Part shown: piece after piece, positions 34,511-42,826 of the stretch
How the letters are laid out: every line of letters starts with the position of its first letter
Numbering within the stretch: the first letter of the stretch is position 1
Source: UBA7672 sp038326205
GTDB lineage: Bacteria; Pseudomonadota; Alphaproteobacteria; Caulobacterales; Hyphomonadaceae
Direction: 5' to 3'
Length of the DNA stretch: 64,000 nucleotides
Assembly (NCBI GenBank): GCA_038326205.1
Contig: JBBQJV010000003.1
Span: 1-64,000 of the forward strand
The notes under the pieces: generated by a model
Told to the model about the DNA's origin: nothing
Database searches by the model: none
What the model saw: only the letters and a program-made list of their open reading frames with translations
Position numbers and translations under genes: made by a program

Positions 34511-34973
34511 AGACGTCAGGCTGCGCGCCGGAGCGGCGCCGATCCGGCAGAACCTGGTTACGAGTGGTGGAGACCGGAAAGGCGAGACACGGTGGCGATC
34601 ATCTCGCGTGGCCCATCATGTCGGTGGTGTTTCCAAAAGGCGCTCGCCGAAAGGCATATGCCAAGACCGGCATGACCGCGCCATGCGGATCTGTCGATTC
34701 AGTTTGGCTAGCGCGGTCCTGATTCTGGGTGGCGACGCCGACATCGACGCTGGCGGTGCGCATTTCGGCGGAGACTTGCAGCTGTGATGCGAGTGTTGGT
34801 CGAGGCCATCTAAACCATCGCCGGCCGGCCTGACCGAGATCAAGGCTCTGCTTGGTTGTGGCGGCTAAGGATGGGAGCGTTGGTGGTCGAGGTCGTACCC
34901 GCTCGTGAGCGTATGGTGGGTCACTCTGAATTCCAGTGTTTGCGACCACAGCAAGACAGCGGTAGCTTTGTTG
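34511..34973. other. intergenic, no gene recognised
   Basis: Open frames on both strands overlap each other and carry no family features. A weak FNR-like sequence (CTGAC-N4-ATCAA, around 34831) is too far from consensus and from the next start to be called. Confidence 0.4.
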
Positions 34974-35621
34974 ATGATGATACACGCTTACAATCTTTAC
35001 TGGATAGGTGTTCCCGCGCTGGCCCTGATGGCGTGTGTTTCGGCCCCGCAGAATTCCGCTCTTGAAAGCGGGCGGTCACTCGTCGATGCGAATTGCAGTT
35101 CATGCCATTCTGTCGGTGTCGTCGGTGAAAGTCCGGCACCAGAGGCGCCGCCGTTTCGCCAGCTGTCGGAACACTATCGGGTCGCAAGGCTCGAGGAAGC
35201 CTTGACCAAAGGGATAAGCATTGGCCACCCAGCGATGCCCGAATTCAAGCTCACTGCAGGCGATGTCGACTCCGTAGTCGTCTATCTCCAGTCGATACAG
35301 GCCAAATCCAAAGGGGAGAGCGCCTCTGAGGCTCCGCCTCCGTCAAGCGCTACGCCGGGAGAGATCCAAGCGGGTAAGCTTATCGTTGAGCAACAGTGCA
35401 TCAGCTGTCACGCTGTCCGCAACGACGACGAGAGTCACAATCCGAAGGTCCCCGCACTGCGGACGCTTTCAGAGCGTTATTCCGTCAACGGGCTGGAGGC
35501 GGCATTCGCGCTTGGAATCATGACGGGTCATCCCGGCATGCCGGAGTTTCACTTTGGTCCGGAGCAGATCAAGGCGATTCTCGCGTATCTTGAGACCATA
35601 CAAACACGTCGAGGTGCTTGA
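34974..35621 (+). CDS. dihaem cytochrome c lipoprotein
   Basis: A 215-residue protein with a signal sequence ending in the lipobox LMAC (lipidated C21). Two cytochrome c domains follow: CSSCH at 41-45 and CISCH near 142-146, each with a matching MPEF axial-Met segment (HPAMPEF and HPGMPEF). The domains look like an internal duplication and also resemble the monohaem protein at 16229. The start could be ATG 34974 or 34977; upstream open sequence lacks a signal. Probably an outer- or inner-membrane-bound electron carrier. Confidence 0.88.
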   Translation: MMIHAYNLYWIGVPALALMACVSAPQNSALESGRSLVDANCSSCHSVGVVGESPAPEAPPFRQLSEHYRVARLEEALTKGISIGHPAMPEFKLTAGDVDSVVVYLQSIQAKSKGESASEAPPPSSATPGEIQAGKLIVEQQCISCHAVRNDDESHNPKVPALRTLSERYSVNGLEAAFALGIMTGHPGMPEFHFGPEQIKAILAYLETIQTRRGA

Positions 35622-35775
35622 TCGATCGTGGATCCCATTGCGCTCTGGAACGGACCGGAACTGGTAGGCGACGAATAGGCTTCAGCTTCCCAATTGTCTG
35701 ACGGGGAGTCGTTAGGTCCTCGACGTGATTGCGGATTTTCCACTCTTGGAGAATAAGCCCGGCCGCTGAAGCTGG

Positions 35776-37275
35776 CTAGCGCGTTGCGTACTGACCCATC
35801 ATGCCGCGGTCTTCGTGTTCGAGAATATGACAATGGAACATGAAGGGAGCTTCACGGCTTGCAGGTTGTAGAAAGCGCATCAGTAACTCGGCGGGTCCGT
35901 CAAGCAGAACGGTGTCCTTGCCGCCGGCCAAGTGTGCGGCCGGCGGCTTTCCGCTCATCGACAGAATACGGAATATCACCCCGTGGATGTGGAACGGATG
36001 CGCCATCATGGTCGGAGAAATTTCCCAGATTTCGCTCGAGCCAAGAGCCGGCTCGAAATCAATGCGGTTCATGTCAAATACTCTTCCATTGATTCCAACC
36101 GGCGGCCCTGACCCCATCCCGCCGCCGCCCATTCTCATCCCACGCATCATTCCCGGACCCATATCTAGTGAGATCTGACGGCGCACAATCGAGTCAGGAT
36201 ACGTGGGCTCTTGAAGCGCGAGGAGGGACAGCGGTATCGACTTCACCGGCGCCGCCAACGACCCGTCCACCTCGAAGCGCATCAGGGAGCCTGCGCCGCT
36301 ACCAGACATTTCATTCGTCATTGCTGTCCCGATGCCGGATCCCATTCCCATCAGTGCGCGTCGATCCTCAGCGGTCACTAGTTCGACCGCTTGGCCGTCG
36401 GAAAGATCAACGAGGACTTCGAACCGTTCTCCCGGTGCGATCGTTAGGGTTGTCATGGCTACCGGATTTGGCAGGTAGCCTCCGTCGGAGGCAATCACGT
36501 GAAAGGCCCGGTCGTCTTGGAACGAAAGGTCGAAATTCCGTGCGTTGGCGGCATTCAGAATGCGAAGGCGGACAATACCGGCTGGCACACGAGCGACGGG
36601 TGCAATTGCACCGTTGACGATTAAGGTGTCGCCGCGCACGCCCATCATCATGGCCGGTCCGTTGACTGCGTATTTTAGATTGCCGGTGCTGTCGAACGTC
36701 CGGTCCTGCAGAATTATTGGCAAATCATCGACGCCGTATGACTCGGGTAGTCCGAGTCTCTGCGATGTTCCATCTTTGATGATCACCATTCCTGCGAGGC
36801 CCATATAGACTTGCCGCCCGGAATCACCGTGGGGGTGAGCATGGTACCATGCTGTTGCCTCAAGTTGATTGACCCGAAAGCGCGGTCGCCAGATTTCCCC
36901 CGGCTTGATCGCAAGATGAGGGCCGCCATCCACGGCGGCGGGCGCCAGCACGCCATGCCAATGGGCCGTCGTGACCTCGTCCAACTTGTTTTCGACAGAA
37001 AACTGAACCTCGTCGCCGCTGTGCAGCATCAGCACCGGTCCAAGAAAGGCGGCTGAGAAGCCGTATGTTGCCGCTTGCTGGTTCGGGAAGAACGCATGTT
37101 TTCCTTTGGTGGCGATGATATCGATATGGCCATTGCGCTTACGGGCTTCCTGCAAGGCTGGAATCGGAAGTGGCGTTACAAAAGGCGGCTTGCCGCCCGT
37201 CACGCACCCTTGGCCGGTCATCGCCAATGCTGTGGCGGCGCCAGCTCGTTCCAGGAAAAACCGGCGTGTTGTCAC
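35776..37275 (-). CDS. multicopper oxidase, Tat-exported, with Met-rich segment
   Basis: A 499-residue periplasmic cupredoxin oxidase. The start is GTG 37275 behind CTGGAG, giving a twin-arginine signal TTRRFFLERAG. The copper-cluster motifs are all present: HWHG (105-108), WYHAHPHG (143-150), HPFHIHG, and HCHILEHEDRGMM. A Met/Gly-rich insert (MGPGMMRGMRMGGGG) resembles the Cu(I)-binding segment of CueO-type cuprous oxidases. It may oxidise Cu(I) in support of the CopA/CsoR system at 8-11 kb, though it is 25 kb away. Confidence 0.93.
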   Translation of the reverse strand: MTTRRFFLERAGAATALAMTGQGCVTGGKPPFVTPLPIPALQEARKRNGHIDIIATKGKHAFFPNQQAATYGFSAAFLGPVLMLHSGDEVQFSVENKLDEVTTAHWHGVLAPAAVDGGPHLAIKPGEIWRPRFRVNQLEATAWYHAHPHGDSGRQVYMGLAGMVIIKDGTSQRLGLPESYGVDDLPIILQDRTFDSTGNLKYAVNGPAMMMGVRGDTLIVNGAIAPVARVPAGIVRLRILNAANARNFDLSFQDDRAFHVIASDGGYLPNPVAMTTLTIAPGERFEVLVDLSDGQAVELVTAEDRRALMGMGSGIGTAMTNEMSGSGAGSLMRFEVDGSLAAPVKSIPLSLLALQEPTYPDSIVRRQISLDMGPGMMRGMRMGGGGMGSGPPVGINGRVFDMNRIDFEPALGSSEIWEISPTMMAHPFHIHGVIFRILSMSGKPPAAHLAGGKDTVLLDGPAELLMRFLQPASREAPFMFHCHILEHEDRGMMGQYATR

Positions 37276-37696
37276 GGCGTAACTCCAGCTCAATAGACTT
37301 GAAAGAAAGGTAGATGGCAGCGGCTATTCAAGCGCGTTCGCTTTCCAGCACATTCTGGCGAATCCACCCAGCATTTGGCATATCGGCATCTACGAGGAGA
37401 TCAGACTGAACGCAGAACTGCGGTTGAGGTTTGATCGTCGTCAACAACGTGCGAGCACGGACATTTGTGCGCGTTGTTCGCCGTGCGGTCATTGCATCGC
37501 GATGGCGCCGTCAAGGTCGATACATCCCCGACAAACCCCAAAGCCCGGAAAGGAGCTGACAAGCAAGGATTTTGCCGACACTATTAGGTTTGCGCGCGAG
37601 ACATGATGGCGCACACTCCGGCGTGATCCTCAAACCGCCCGTGGCGCCCTTTGCCTCAGGCGTGAATAACTTGCTGTCCTCGTTCAGGCATCCGTC
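37276..37696. other. intergenic with an FNR/FixK-type box
   Basis: No convincing gene is present. An open frame of 34 codons starts at ATG 37502, 57 bp after the box at 37431-37444, but it has no recognised features. Confidence 0.4.
37431..37444 (+). promoter_or_regulatory. FNR/FixK-type box without an obvious target
   Basis: TTGATCGTCGTCAA. The next recognised gene (lipid kinase, 37697) is 252 bp downstream. The divergent multicopper oxidase start is 156 bp away. A small RNA or short peptide gene could lie between. Confidence 0.5.
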
Positions 37697-38554
37697 GTGA
37701 AGGTTATTGCGGTCGTCAATACAGTTGCGGGGACCGTCGGCCAGGACGGATGCGAACGTATGCGTCATGCCTTGGCGTCTTCGGGGGTCGCGAACCCGCA
37801 AGTCGTTGCGCTGGATCTTGCAGCGGGTGATGAGCAAGTGCGACGCATGATGGCCTACCCCCATGACCTATTTGTCGTCTGGGGTGGTGACGGCACGCAT
37901 CGCACAGCGCTCAACATTGTCGGCCGCGCGGCTTCAGATTTGCTTTTGCTGCCGGGTGGCACGATGAACCTGTTATCGAAATGGATTCATGGTGATCGCT
38001 CTTGGGACCAGATTCTTCAGGATGTCCTCAAATCCTCCCAGCTCCGCGTTCTTCCCGCTGGAGAGGTTCAGGAGTCCCGCTTTTTCTGTGCTCTGTTGGC
38101 AGGAGTTCCTGCGCTCCTTGCGGAAGCGCGAGAAAGTTTGCGCCACGGTGATTTCGGCCGAGCGATTCAACATGTCGGCGTTGCCTTCGAGACGGTCCAC
38201 CATCTTCATCTTGTCGCCAGAGTCGGAAACAGAACTGAGCCAACGAAAAGCTTTGGCAAAGGGGCGAATGTGGTTGGGGCGCTGGTCGGGCCTCTATGTC
38301 ACAATGGCCGGATGGAAGCTGCTGCGCTTGTTTTGCCGTCGGCATTCTCTGCGATTGAATACGTGTGGTCGTCTTTCCAGTCGGGATGGCGCGAGATGCC
38401 GGGTGCTCAAATCCTGCCCGCCGAAATTCTTACCGTGTCATGCGACGGCGGTGCTGCAGCGCCAGTGGTCATGGATGGCGAGAAAGTCGACGTCGAAAGT
38501 GAGTTCAGTGTGGAATTTGTCGAGCGCGGCGGTGCTTGTTTGGTGGCAACCTGA
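37697..38554 (+). CDS. diacylglycerol kinase family lipid kinase
   Basis: A 285-residue soluble lipid kinase of the DAGK catalytic family. It has the nucleotide-binding motif GGDGTHRT (63-70), then LLLLPGGTMNLLSKWIHG, a typical GGTxN loop. Its C-terminal beta-sandwich ends in APVVMDGEKVDVESEFSVEF. The family phosphorylates diacylglycerol, sphingoid bases or related lipids; the substrate is not clear. The start used is GTG 37697. It may act with the CDP-alcohol enzyme at 3 kb, but there is no direct link. Confidence 0.88.
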   Translation: MKVIAVVNTVAGTVGQDGCERMRHALASSGVANPQVVALDLAAGDEQVRRMMAYPHDLFVVWGGDGTHRTALNIVGRAASDLLLLPGGTMNLLSKWIHGDRSWDQILQDVLKSSQLRVLPAGEVQESRFFCALLAGVPALLAEARESLRHGDFGRAIQHVGVAFETVHHLHLVARVGNRTEPTKSFGKGANVVGALVGPLCHNGRMEAAALVLPSAFSAIEYVWSSFQSGWREMPGAQILPAEILTVSCDGGAAAPVVMDGEKVDVESEFSVEFVERGGACLVAT

Positions 38555-38703
38555 AGCAGGGAAGCACTGACCCCGGGGGGCCGCCAGACTAGTTGTCGAT
38601 ACTTCCGGCCTTTCGAAAGACTAGGGATCGGCGCCAATACGTCTGAATCGTAATTCTGTGACAGTGAATTGGTGTTGCTATCCTCGATCAAAGTGCGCAG
38701 CAC

Positions 38704-38717
38704 TTGAGATGCATCAA
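38704..38717 (+). promoter_or_regulatory. FNR/FixK-type box
   Basis: TTGAGATGCATCAA, one base off consensus but embedded in the longer perfect palindrome ACTTGATGCATCAAGT-like arms (ACTTGA and TCAAGT). It ends 80 bp before the cytochrome c start at 38798. Confidence 0.6.
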
Positions 38718-38797
38718 GTCTTCCGCCAACAGTCGGCGCATTTAGAAGGGAGCTCTGCTAACGACTCGCAAGGCCAACATCTGAGGGAGTGAATGCG

Positions 38798-39166
38798 ATG
38801 CTGCGCAGCTTGGTAGCGTTGGGTTTTTCGGCCATTGTCACGGCGTGCGTCTCCGGAGGTGTGCCACATGCAGTAGCGAGAGAGGGCATGTCGACAGCTC
38901 AAGCGTCGTCAACTGAGTCACGCTCGATGGGCTATTCATACGCCGAAAAGGCGTGCGCGGGCTGCCACGCAGTGAGTGTGGGCCAAGTTCGATCGCCACA
39001 CCCGAAGGCTCCCACATTTGAGGTCATCGCCAACACGCCTGGAATGACGCCGATGGCCCTAAACGTATGGCTACACAGTTCTCCTCATCGTGACATGCCA
39101 AACGTGCGTGTCGAAGCAGACCAGCTGGATGCCTTGGCCGAATATCTCTACTCGCTCAAGAAATAG
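38798..39166 (+). CDS. monohaem cytochrome c lipoprotein
   Basis: A 122-residue protein with signal peptide and lipobox VTAC (C17) and one haem site CAGCH (C53, C56, H57). The likely axial Met is in RDMPN. ATG 38798 is preferred to GTG 38789, because GAGGGAG ends right before that GTG. It is a paralogue of the cytochrome at 15765 (shared GMTPMAL..WL..MPN) and, like it, has an FNR-type box upstream. Confidence 0.88.
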   Translation: MLRSLVALGFSAIVTACVSGGVPHAVAREGMSTAQASSTESRSMGYSYAEKACAGCHAVSVGQVRSPHPKAPTFEVIANTPGMTPMALNVWLHSSPHRDMPNVRVEADQLDALAEYLYSLKK

Positions 39167-39233
39167 CGAGGCGCATACAAGAAGCGTGCTGCGCGACGCT
39201 GCTCCCCATGGCGATGATGCTCGTCAGAGGGAG

Positions 39234-39455
39234 CTATCCACTCCACGCGATACCGCGTGCAATACGCCCGGTGATCATGCCGATGAATATCAGAAGCAGC
39301 GCGATCCATACGCTCAGAATCCCCGCCGTAATTCGCCAGCGCCTCGGTGGCAGTCCCTGAATCAGAAAGACCGCGATGCCAGCAATGTTGATACAAACAA
39401 GGTTGTTGGCGAACAGATGAGTGAAACAGCCTCGGTCGTCAGAGGACTTGCAAAA
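39234..39455 (-). pseudogene. C-terminal remnant of a DUF389-type membrane protein
   Basis: A stop-bounded minus-strand frame reads FANNLVCINIAGIAVFLIQG, then PPRRWR and a second helix AGILSVWIALLLIFIGMITG, ending in TAG. This is the end of DUF389/TIGR00341 membrane proteins (…TNLVAI…LLGFRPRRW). There is no start codon with a ribosome site and no upstream part in any frame. It is therefore a truncated leftover lying between two intact genes. Confidence 0.6.
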
Positions 39456-39521
39456 TTAATACTGATACGCCCTGATGTTTCGCTCCGTCGCTCTTGCGCG
39501 CGGCCATGGGAGGATTTGTTG

Positions 39522-40007
39522 ATGTTCAGGTCTGTACGGATGGCGACGGCGGTGTCGTTGCTCGCGGTGTGTGCAGCAGGATGTGTGCAGATCCCGACCG
39601 GTGCTTCGACCACTGTCGCGCCGGGATCGCAAAGTTATTATCAGTTCCAGAAGGTCGTGTATCAGAACTCCGGTGGTTTGCAGGACGATCGCGCGTATTT
39701 CCTTCGTGAGCTTCGCAATATTGGGGCGCATGTCGCCGCTACTGAGGGCAATGTTGAGATCAGACTCGTGAGTTTCTCGGGAGGCGTGAAGGTCTTCCAG
39801 CAAGCCATGACCGATCCAGAATTGGCTAAAGCAATCGACGGGGTGCTTGAGAAGGGCGTGCGCCTTCTTCTTTGCCGCAACACCATGCGGGCTTTGAATC
39901 TGACGGCTGAAGACGTCTACCGGATAACGGAAGATGACATCGTTCCAAGTGGCGTCGCTGAGATTGCCCGTCTGCAGGGCCTGGGATTTGTGTACCTGAA
40001 GCCCTAG
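39522..40007 (+). CDS. DsrE-family lipoprotein
   Basis: A 161-residue exported protein with lipobox AAGC (C21), start ATG 39522 behind GGAGG. The mature part is a DsrE/DsrF-like domain: KVVYQNSGG near the start, GNVEIRLVSFSGGVKVF, and VRLLLCRNTMRALNL with a single conserved-position Cys. It ends EIARLQGLGFVYLKP. Related domains carry sulfur on that Cys. A second exported DsrE-like protein is at 42827. Confidence 0.83.
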   Translation: MFRSVRMATAVSLLAVCAAGCVQIPTGASTTVAPGSQSYYQFQKVVYQNSGGLQDDRAYFLRELRNIGAHVAATEGNVEIRLVSFSGGVKVFQQAMTDPELAKAIDGVLEKGVRLLLCRNTMRALNLTAEDVYRITEDDIVPSGVAEIARLQGLGFVYLKP

Positions 40008-40034
40008 GCGGTAGTAGGTGCTCGGTCAGCAACA

Positions 40035-40991
40035 ATGAAGACGTTCATTCCGCCATTCATACTGTCGGTGATAGGGCTTGCGTTCGTTGTGCCATCGGCA
40101 GTCGCGCAATCCGTACTGGCGCGCACCATCGATGGCCATCCGGACCTGCAAGGTACGTGGGCGCTGCGTACATTGACGCCATTCGAGCGGCCGGCAGGCG
40201 TGACGAATGCAACCGTCAGCGTTGAAGAGGAAGTCGCGCTGATCGGGTTGATCATGCAGCAACGTCTGACGGCCGAGCGGTTCGATCCGGGCACGTCGAC
40301 GCCAGACGGGGATGGCCTTGCTATCATTGATGGTCAGCGACGTACCTCGTCTATCGTCCAGCCAGCCGATGGCCATCTTGCGCTGACGCCAGCGGGCAAA
40401 GCCAGGCTTCTGGAAAAGCCGGACGGCTATGACGGACCGGAGGCGCGACCTGTGAACGAGCGCTGTATCGCCGATGCCGGCCGAGCGCCGTATCGCGTGA
40501 TGTCTGGAGAGATGTTTTTTCAGATCATTCAGACGCCAGACCACTTGGTGATCCGAAAAGAGGGAATGGATCCTCCGCGCATATTTCCGCGCGAGATGAA
40601 GGTGGATCGCAAAACATTCCTGTCCTGGACAGGCGTCTCGATTGCCTCATGGAGTGACAATACCCTCGTGATTGAAACCACGGGCTTTCGCGCTGATGAT
40701 CCCAATCGGCGCATATCCGGTCCGGGCTCGTCGGGGTTTCCCATCATGCCCAGTTCGCAGATCACTGAATGGTTTGTTCCGATCTCAAAGGACATCATCC
40801 TCTATCGATATCGCGTCGACGATCCCGAACTATTTCTGGAGCCGCTGGTTGTCGAGCTACCCATGATACGAACAACGCAACAGCTTTTCGAAAGCGCTTG
40901 TCACGAAGGCAACCAAAGCCTCACGAATACTCTGCTTGGCGCGCGCGTGCAGGAACTCCGCGATATTGCAACTTCATCGCGTCGCCCCTGA
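40035..40991 (+). CDS. exported protein of unknown function
   Basis: A 318-residue protein with a signal peptide (PPFILSVIGLAFVVPSAVAQ). It belongs to a widespread uncharacterised family with a conserved opening DGHPDLQGTWALRTLTPFERP-like segment. The centre is SWSDNTLVIETTGF, and the tail is FESACHEGNQSLTNTLLGAR. The repeated beta pattern suggests a secreted beta-rich fold. It lies 27 bp after the DsrE lipoprotein gene, so the two are probably co-expressed. No activity is known to me. Confidence 0.7.
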   Translation: MKTFIPPFILSVIGLAFVVPSAVAQSVLARTIDGHPDLQGTWALRTLTPFERPAGVTNATVSVEEEVALIGLIMQQRLTAERFDPGTSTPDGDGLAIIDGQRRTSSIVQPADGHLALTPAGKARLLEKPDGYDGPEARPVNERCIADAGRAPYRVMSGEMFFQIIQTPDHLVIRKEGMDPPRIFPREMKVDRKTFLSWTGVSIASWSDNTLVIETTGFRADDPNRRISGPGSSGFPIMPSSQITEWFVPISKDIILYRYRVDDPELFLEPLVVELPMIRTTQQLFESACHEGNQSLTNTLLGARVQELRDIATSSRRP

Positions 40992-41152
40992 CTCGGTCAC
41001 GGCGGGGTCGGCATCTTAAGCCGGAGGCCGACTGCGACCGGTCCCGCTGGCAGCATGCGTCAATTTGAATGGTTATAAATAAGCAAGAACGCATATAAGA
41101 ATATGCGCAGAAAAGAAGTGCTTTTGAGCTAGCGAAGGGACAAGTCTGATGA

Positions 41153-41809
41153 TTGCCTGCACCCGAAAACACGTTCGCTCCGCGCGGAATGCCGCGCCTC
41201 AACGAGCGAGCCCCTGACTTCGAGGCTGTCACGACGCACGGCATGCGGAAACTGTCGGATTACAAGGGCAAATGGCTAATTCTGTTTTCGCATCCGGCGG
41301 ACTTTACCCCTGTTTGCACCACCGAATTCCTGGGGTTCGCCCGTGCGCATGATCAGTTTGCTGCGCTGAACACGGAATTGCTCGGCCTGTCGATCGACAG
41401 CAAGTATGCCCATATTGCCTGGGTACGCTCGATAAAGGAAAAATTCGGAGTCGATGTTCGGTTCCCGATCATCGAAGATCTTTCGATGCGTGTTGCTCAT
41501 GCATATGGCATGATCATGCCTGGAGCGAGTGACACCTCCGCTGTTCGCGCGACATTTATCATTGATCCTGAGGGCGTCCTCAGGGCGATGGTGTACTATC
41601 CGATGTCGAATGGACGCTCGATCAATGAATTTTTGCGGCTCATTGCGGCTCTTCAGGTCGCCGATGCCAACAAGGTAGCTACGCCGGAAAACTGGCAACC
41701 AGGTGAACCGGTCATTGTCCCGCCACCTCAGACATCCGCTGAGGCGGAGGCTCGCAAGGCTCAAGGTTTCGACTACACCGACTGGTACTTCGCAAAGAAG
41801 ACCGTTTAG
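41153..41809 (+). CDS. 1-Cys peroxiredoxin (Prx6 type)
   Basis: A 218-residue thiol peroxidase. It has LNERAPDFEAVTTHG near the start, the peroxidatic Cys in HPADFTPVCTTEF (C55 from TTG 41153), and the long C-terminal domain ending FDYTDWYF. ATG 41189 (MPRLNE) is an alternative, shorter start that also matches the family. It reduces hydroperoxides and possibly persulfides. It opens the sulfide and persulfide cluster. Confidence 0.92.
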   Translation: MPAPENTFAPRGMPRLNERAPDFEAVTTHGMRKLSDYKGKWLILFSHPADFTPVCTTEFLGFARAHDQFAALNTELLGLSIDSKYAHIAWVRSIKEKFGVDVRFPIIEDLSMRVAHAYGMIMPGASDTSAVRATFIIDPEGVLRAMVYYPMSNGRSINEFLRLIAALQVADANKVATPENWQPGEPVIVPPPQTSAEAEARKAQGFDYTDWYFAKKTV

Positions 41810-41880
41810 AAAACTGATACGGACCCGGGGCGCCGCTCTGGGTCGTTCGAGAGGCGATGGCCACTTCGGGAAAGAGTGTG

Positions 41881-42744
41881 ATGGGATCGGAAATCAAAAC
41901 CTTCTTTGACCCGGAAACCTTTACTGCGAGCCACGTCCTGATCGATCTCGCTACATTGCAGTGCGCGATCATCGACTCGGTGCTCGACTTCGATCCCGCT
42001 GCTGGGCGGACGTCTACGAAGAATGCTGACGATATCATCCGCTTCGTTCGTGGTCGTGCGCTGTCTGTCCAATGGATCTTGGAAACCCACGCCCACGCTG
42101 ATCATATTTCCGCCGCTCCCTATCTGAAGGAGAAGTTGGGTGGAAGCACTGGCATTGGTGAGCATATCACCATTGTGCAGGCAGCCTTTGGCAAGATCTT
42201 CAATGAAGGCTCTGATTTCGCACTCGACGGATCGCAGTTCGATCACAGGTTCGTTGAGGGTGAAACGTTTGAGATCGGGGAGCTTAAGGTCAGGGTCATG
42301 CATACGCCCGGACACACGCCAGCCTGCGTAACATATGTTGTTGGGGACGCCGCATTTGTCGGCGACACGTTGTTCATGCCTGACTATGGAACAGCCCGAG
42401 CCGACTTCCCAGGGGGGGATGCGCGCATACTTTTTCGCTCGATCTGGAAGGTGTTGTCGCTGCCGCCTGAGACGCGCCTGCTTCTATGTCATGACTACAA
42501 GGCGCCTGAACGCGAGGAGTTTCTCTGGGAGACGACGGTCGCCGCTGAACTCGCAGGCAATATCCATGTCCATGACGGCGTAACCGAGGACGAGTTTGTT
42601 GCCATGCGAAGGGCTCGTGACGCGCAGCTTGGCATGCCGAGGCTTATCCTGCCTTCAATTCAGGTGAACATGCGGGCTGGCGAGTTTCCGCCGCCTGAGA
42701 CGAACGGTCAGCGCTACCTCAAGCTTCCATTGAACATGCTTTGA
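41881..42744 (+). CDS. persulfide dioxygenase-like MBL-fold protein (ETHE1/Blh type)
   Basis: A 287-residue metallo-beta-lactamase. It opens IKTFFDPETFTASHVLID, has the metal motif ETHAHADH (H70, H72, D74, H75), MHTPGHTPAC, then VGDTLFMPDYGTARADFPGG and LLLCHDY. The GTARADFPGG signature is typical of ETHE1/Blh enzymes that oxidise glutathione persulfide. ATG 41881 fits the family start; an ATG at 41857 is in frame. It stands between the peroxiredoxin and a DsrE-like protein, so a sulfur role is well supported. Confidence 0.9.
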   Translation: MGSEIKTFFDPETFTASHVLIDLATLQCAIIDSVLDFDPAAGRTSTKNADDIIRFVRGRALSVQWILETHAHADHISAAPYLKEKLGGSTGIGEHITIVQAAFGKIFNEGSDFALDGSQFDHRFVEGETFEIGELKVRVMHTPGHTPACVTYVVGDAAFVGDTLFMPDYGTARADFPGGDARILFRSIWKVLSLPPETRLLLCHDYKAPEREEFLWETTVAAELAGNIHVHDGVTEDEFVAMRRARDAQLGMPRLILPSIQVNMRAGEFPPPETNGQRYLKLPLNML

Positions 42745-42826
42745 GGTCCGGAGCTGGCGGCGAATGCATCAACGCTGGACGAGATCGCGCATTTAGCTAA
42801 CGCTGGCACTACGAAAGGGATATCTC

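Noticed and set aside
34831..34845. FNR-like CTGAC-N4-ATCAA
   Set aside because: Two departures from consensus and about 130 bp from the next start.
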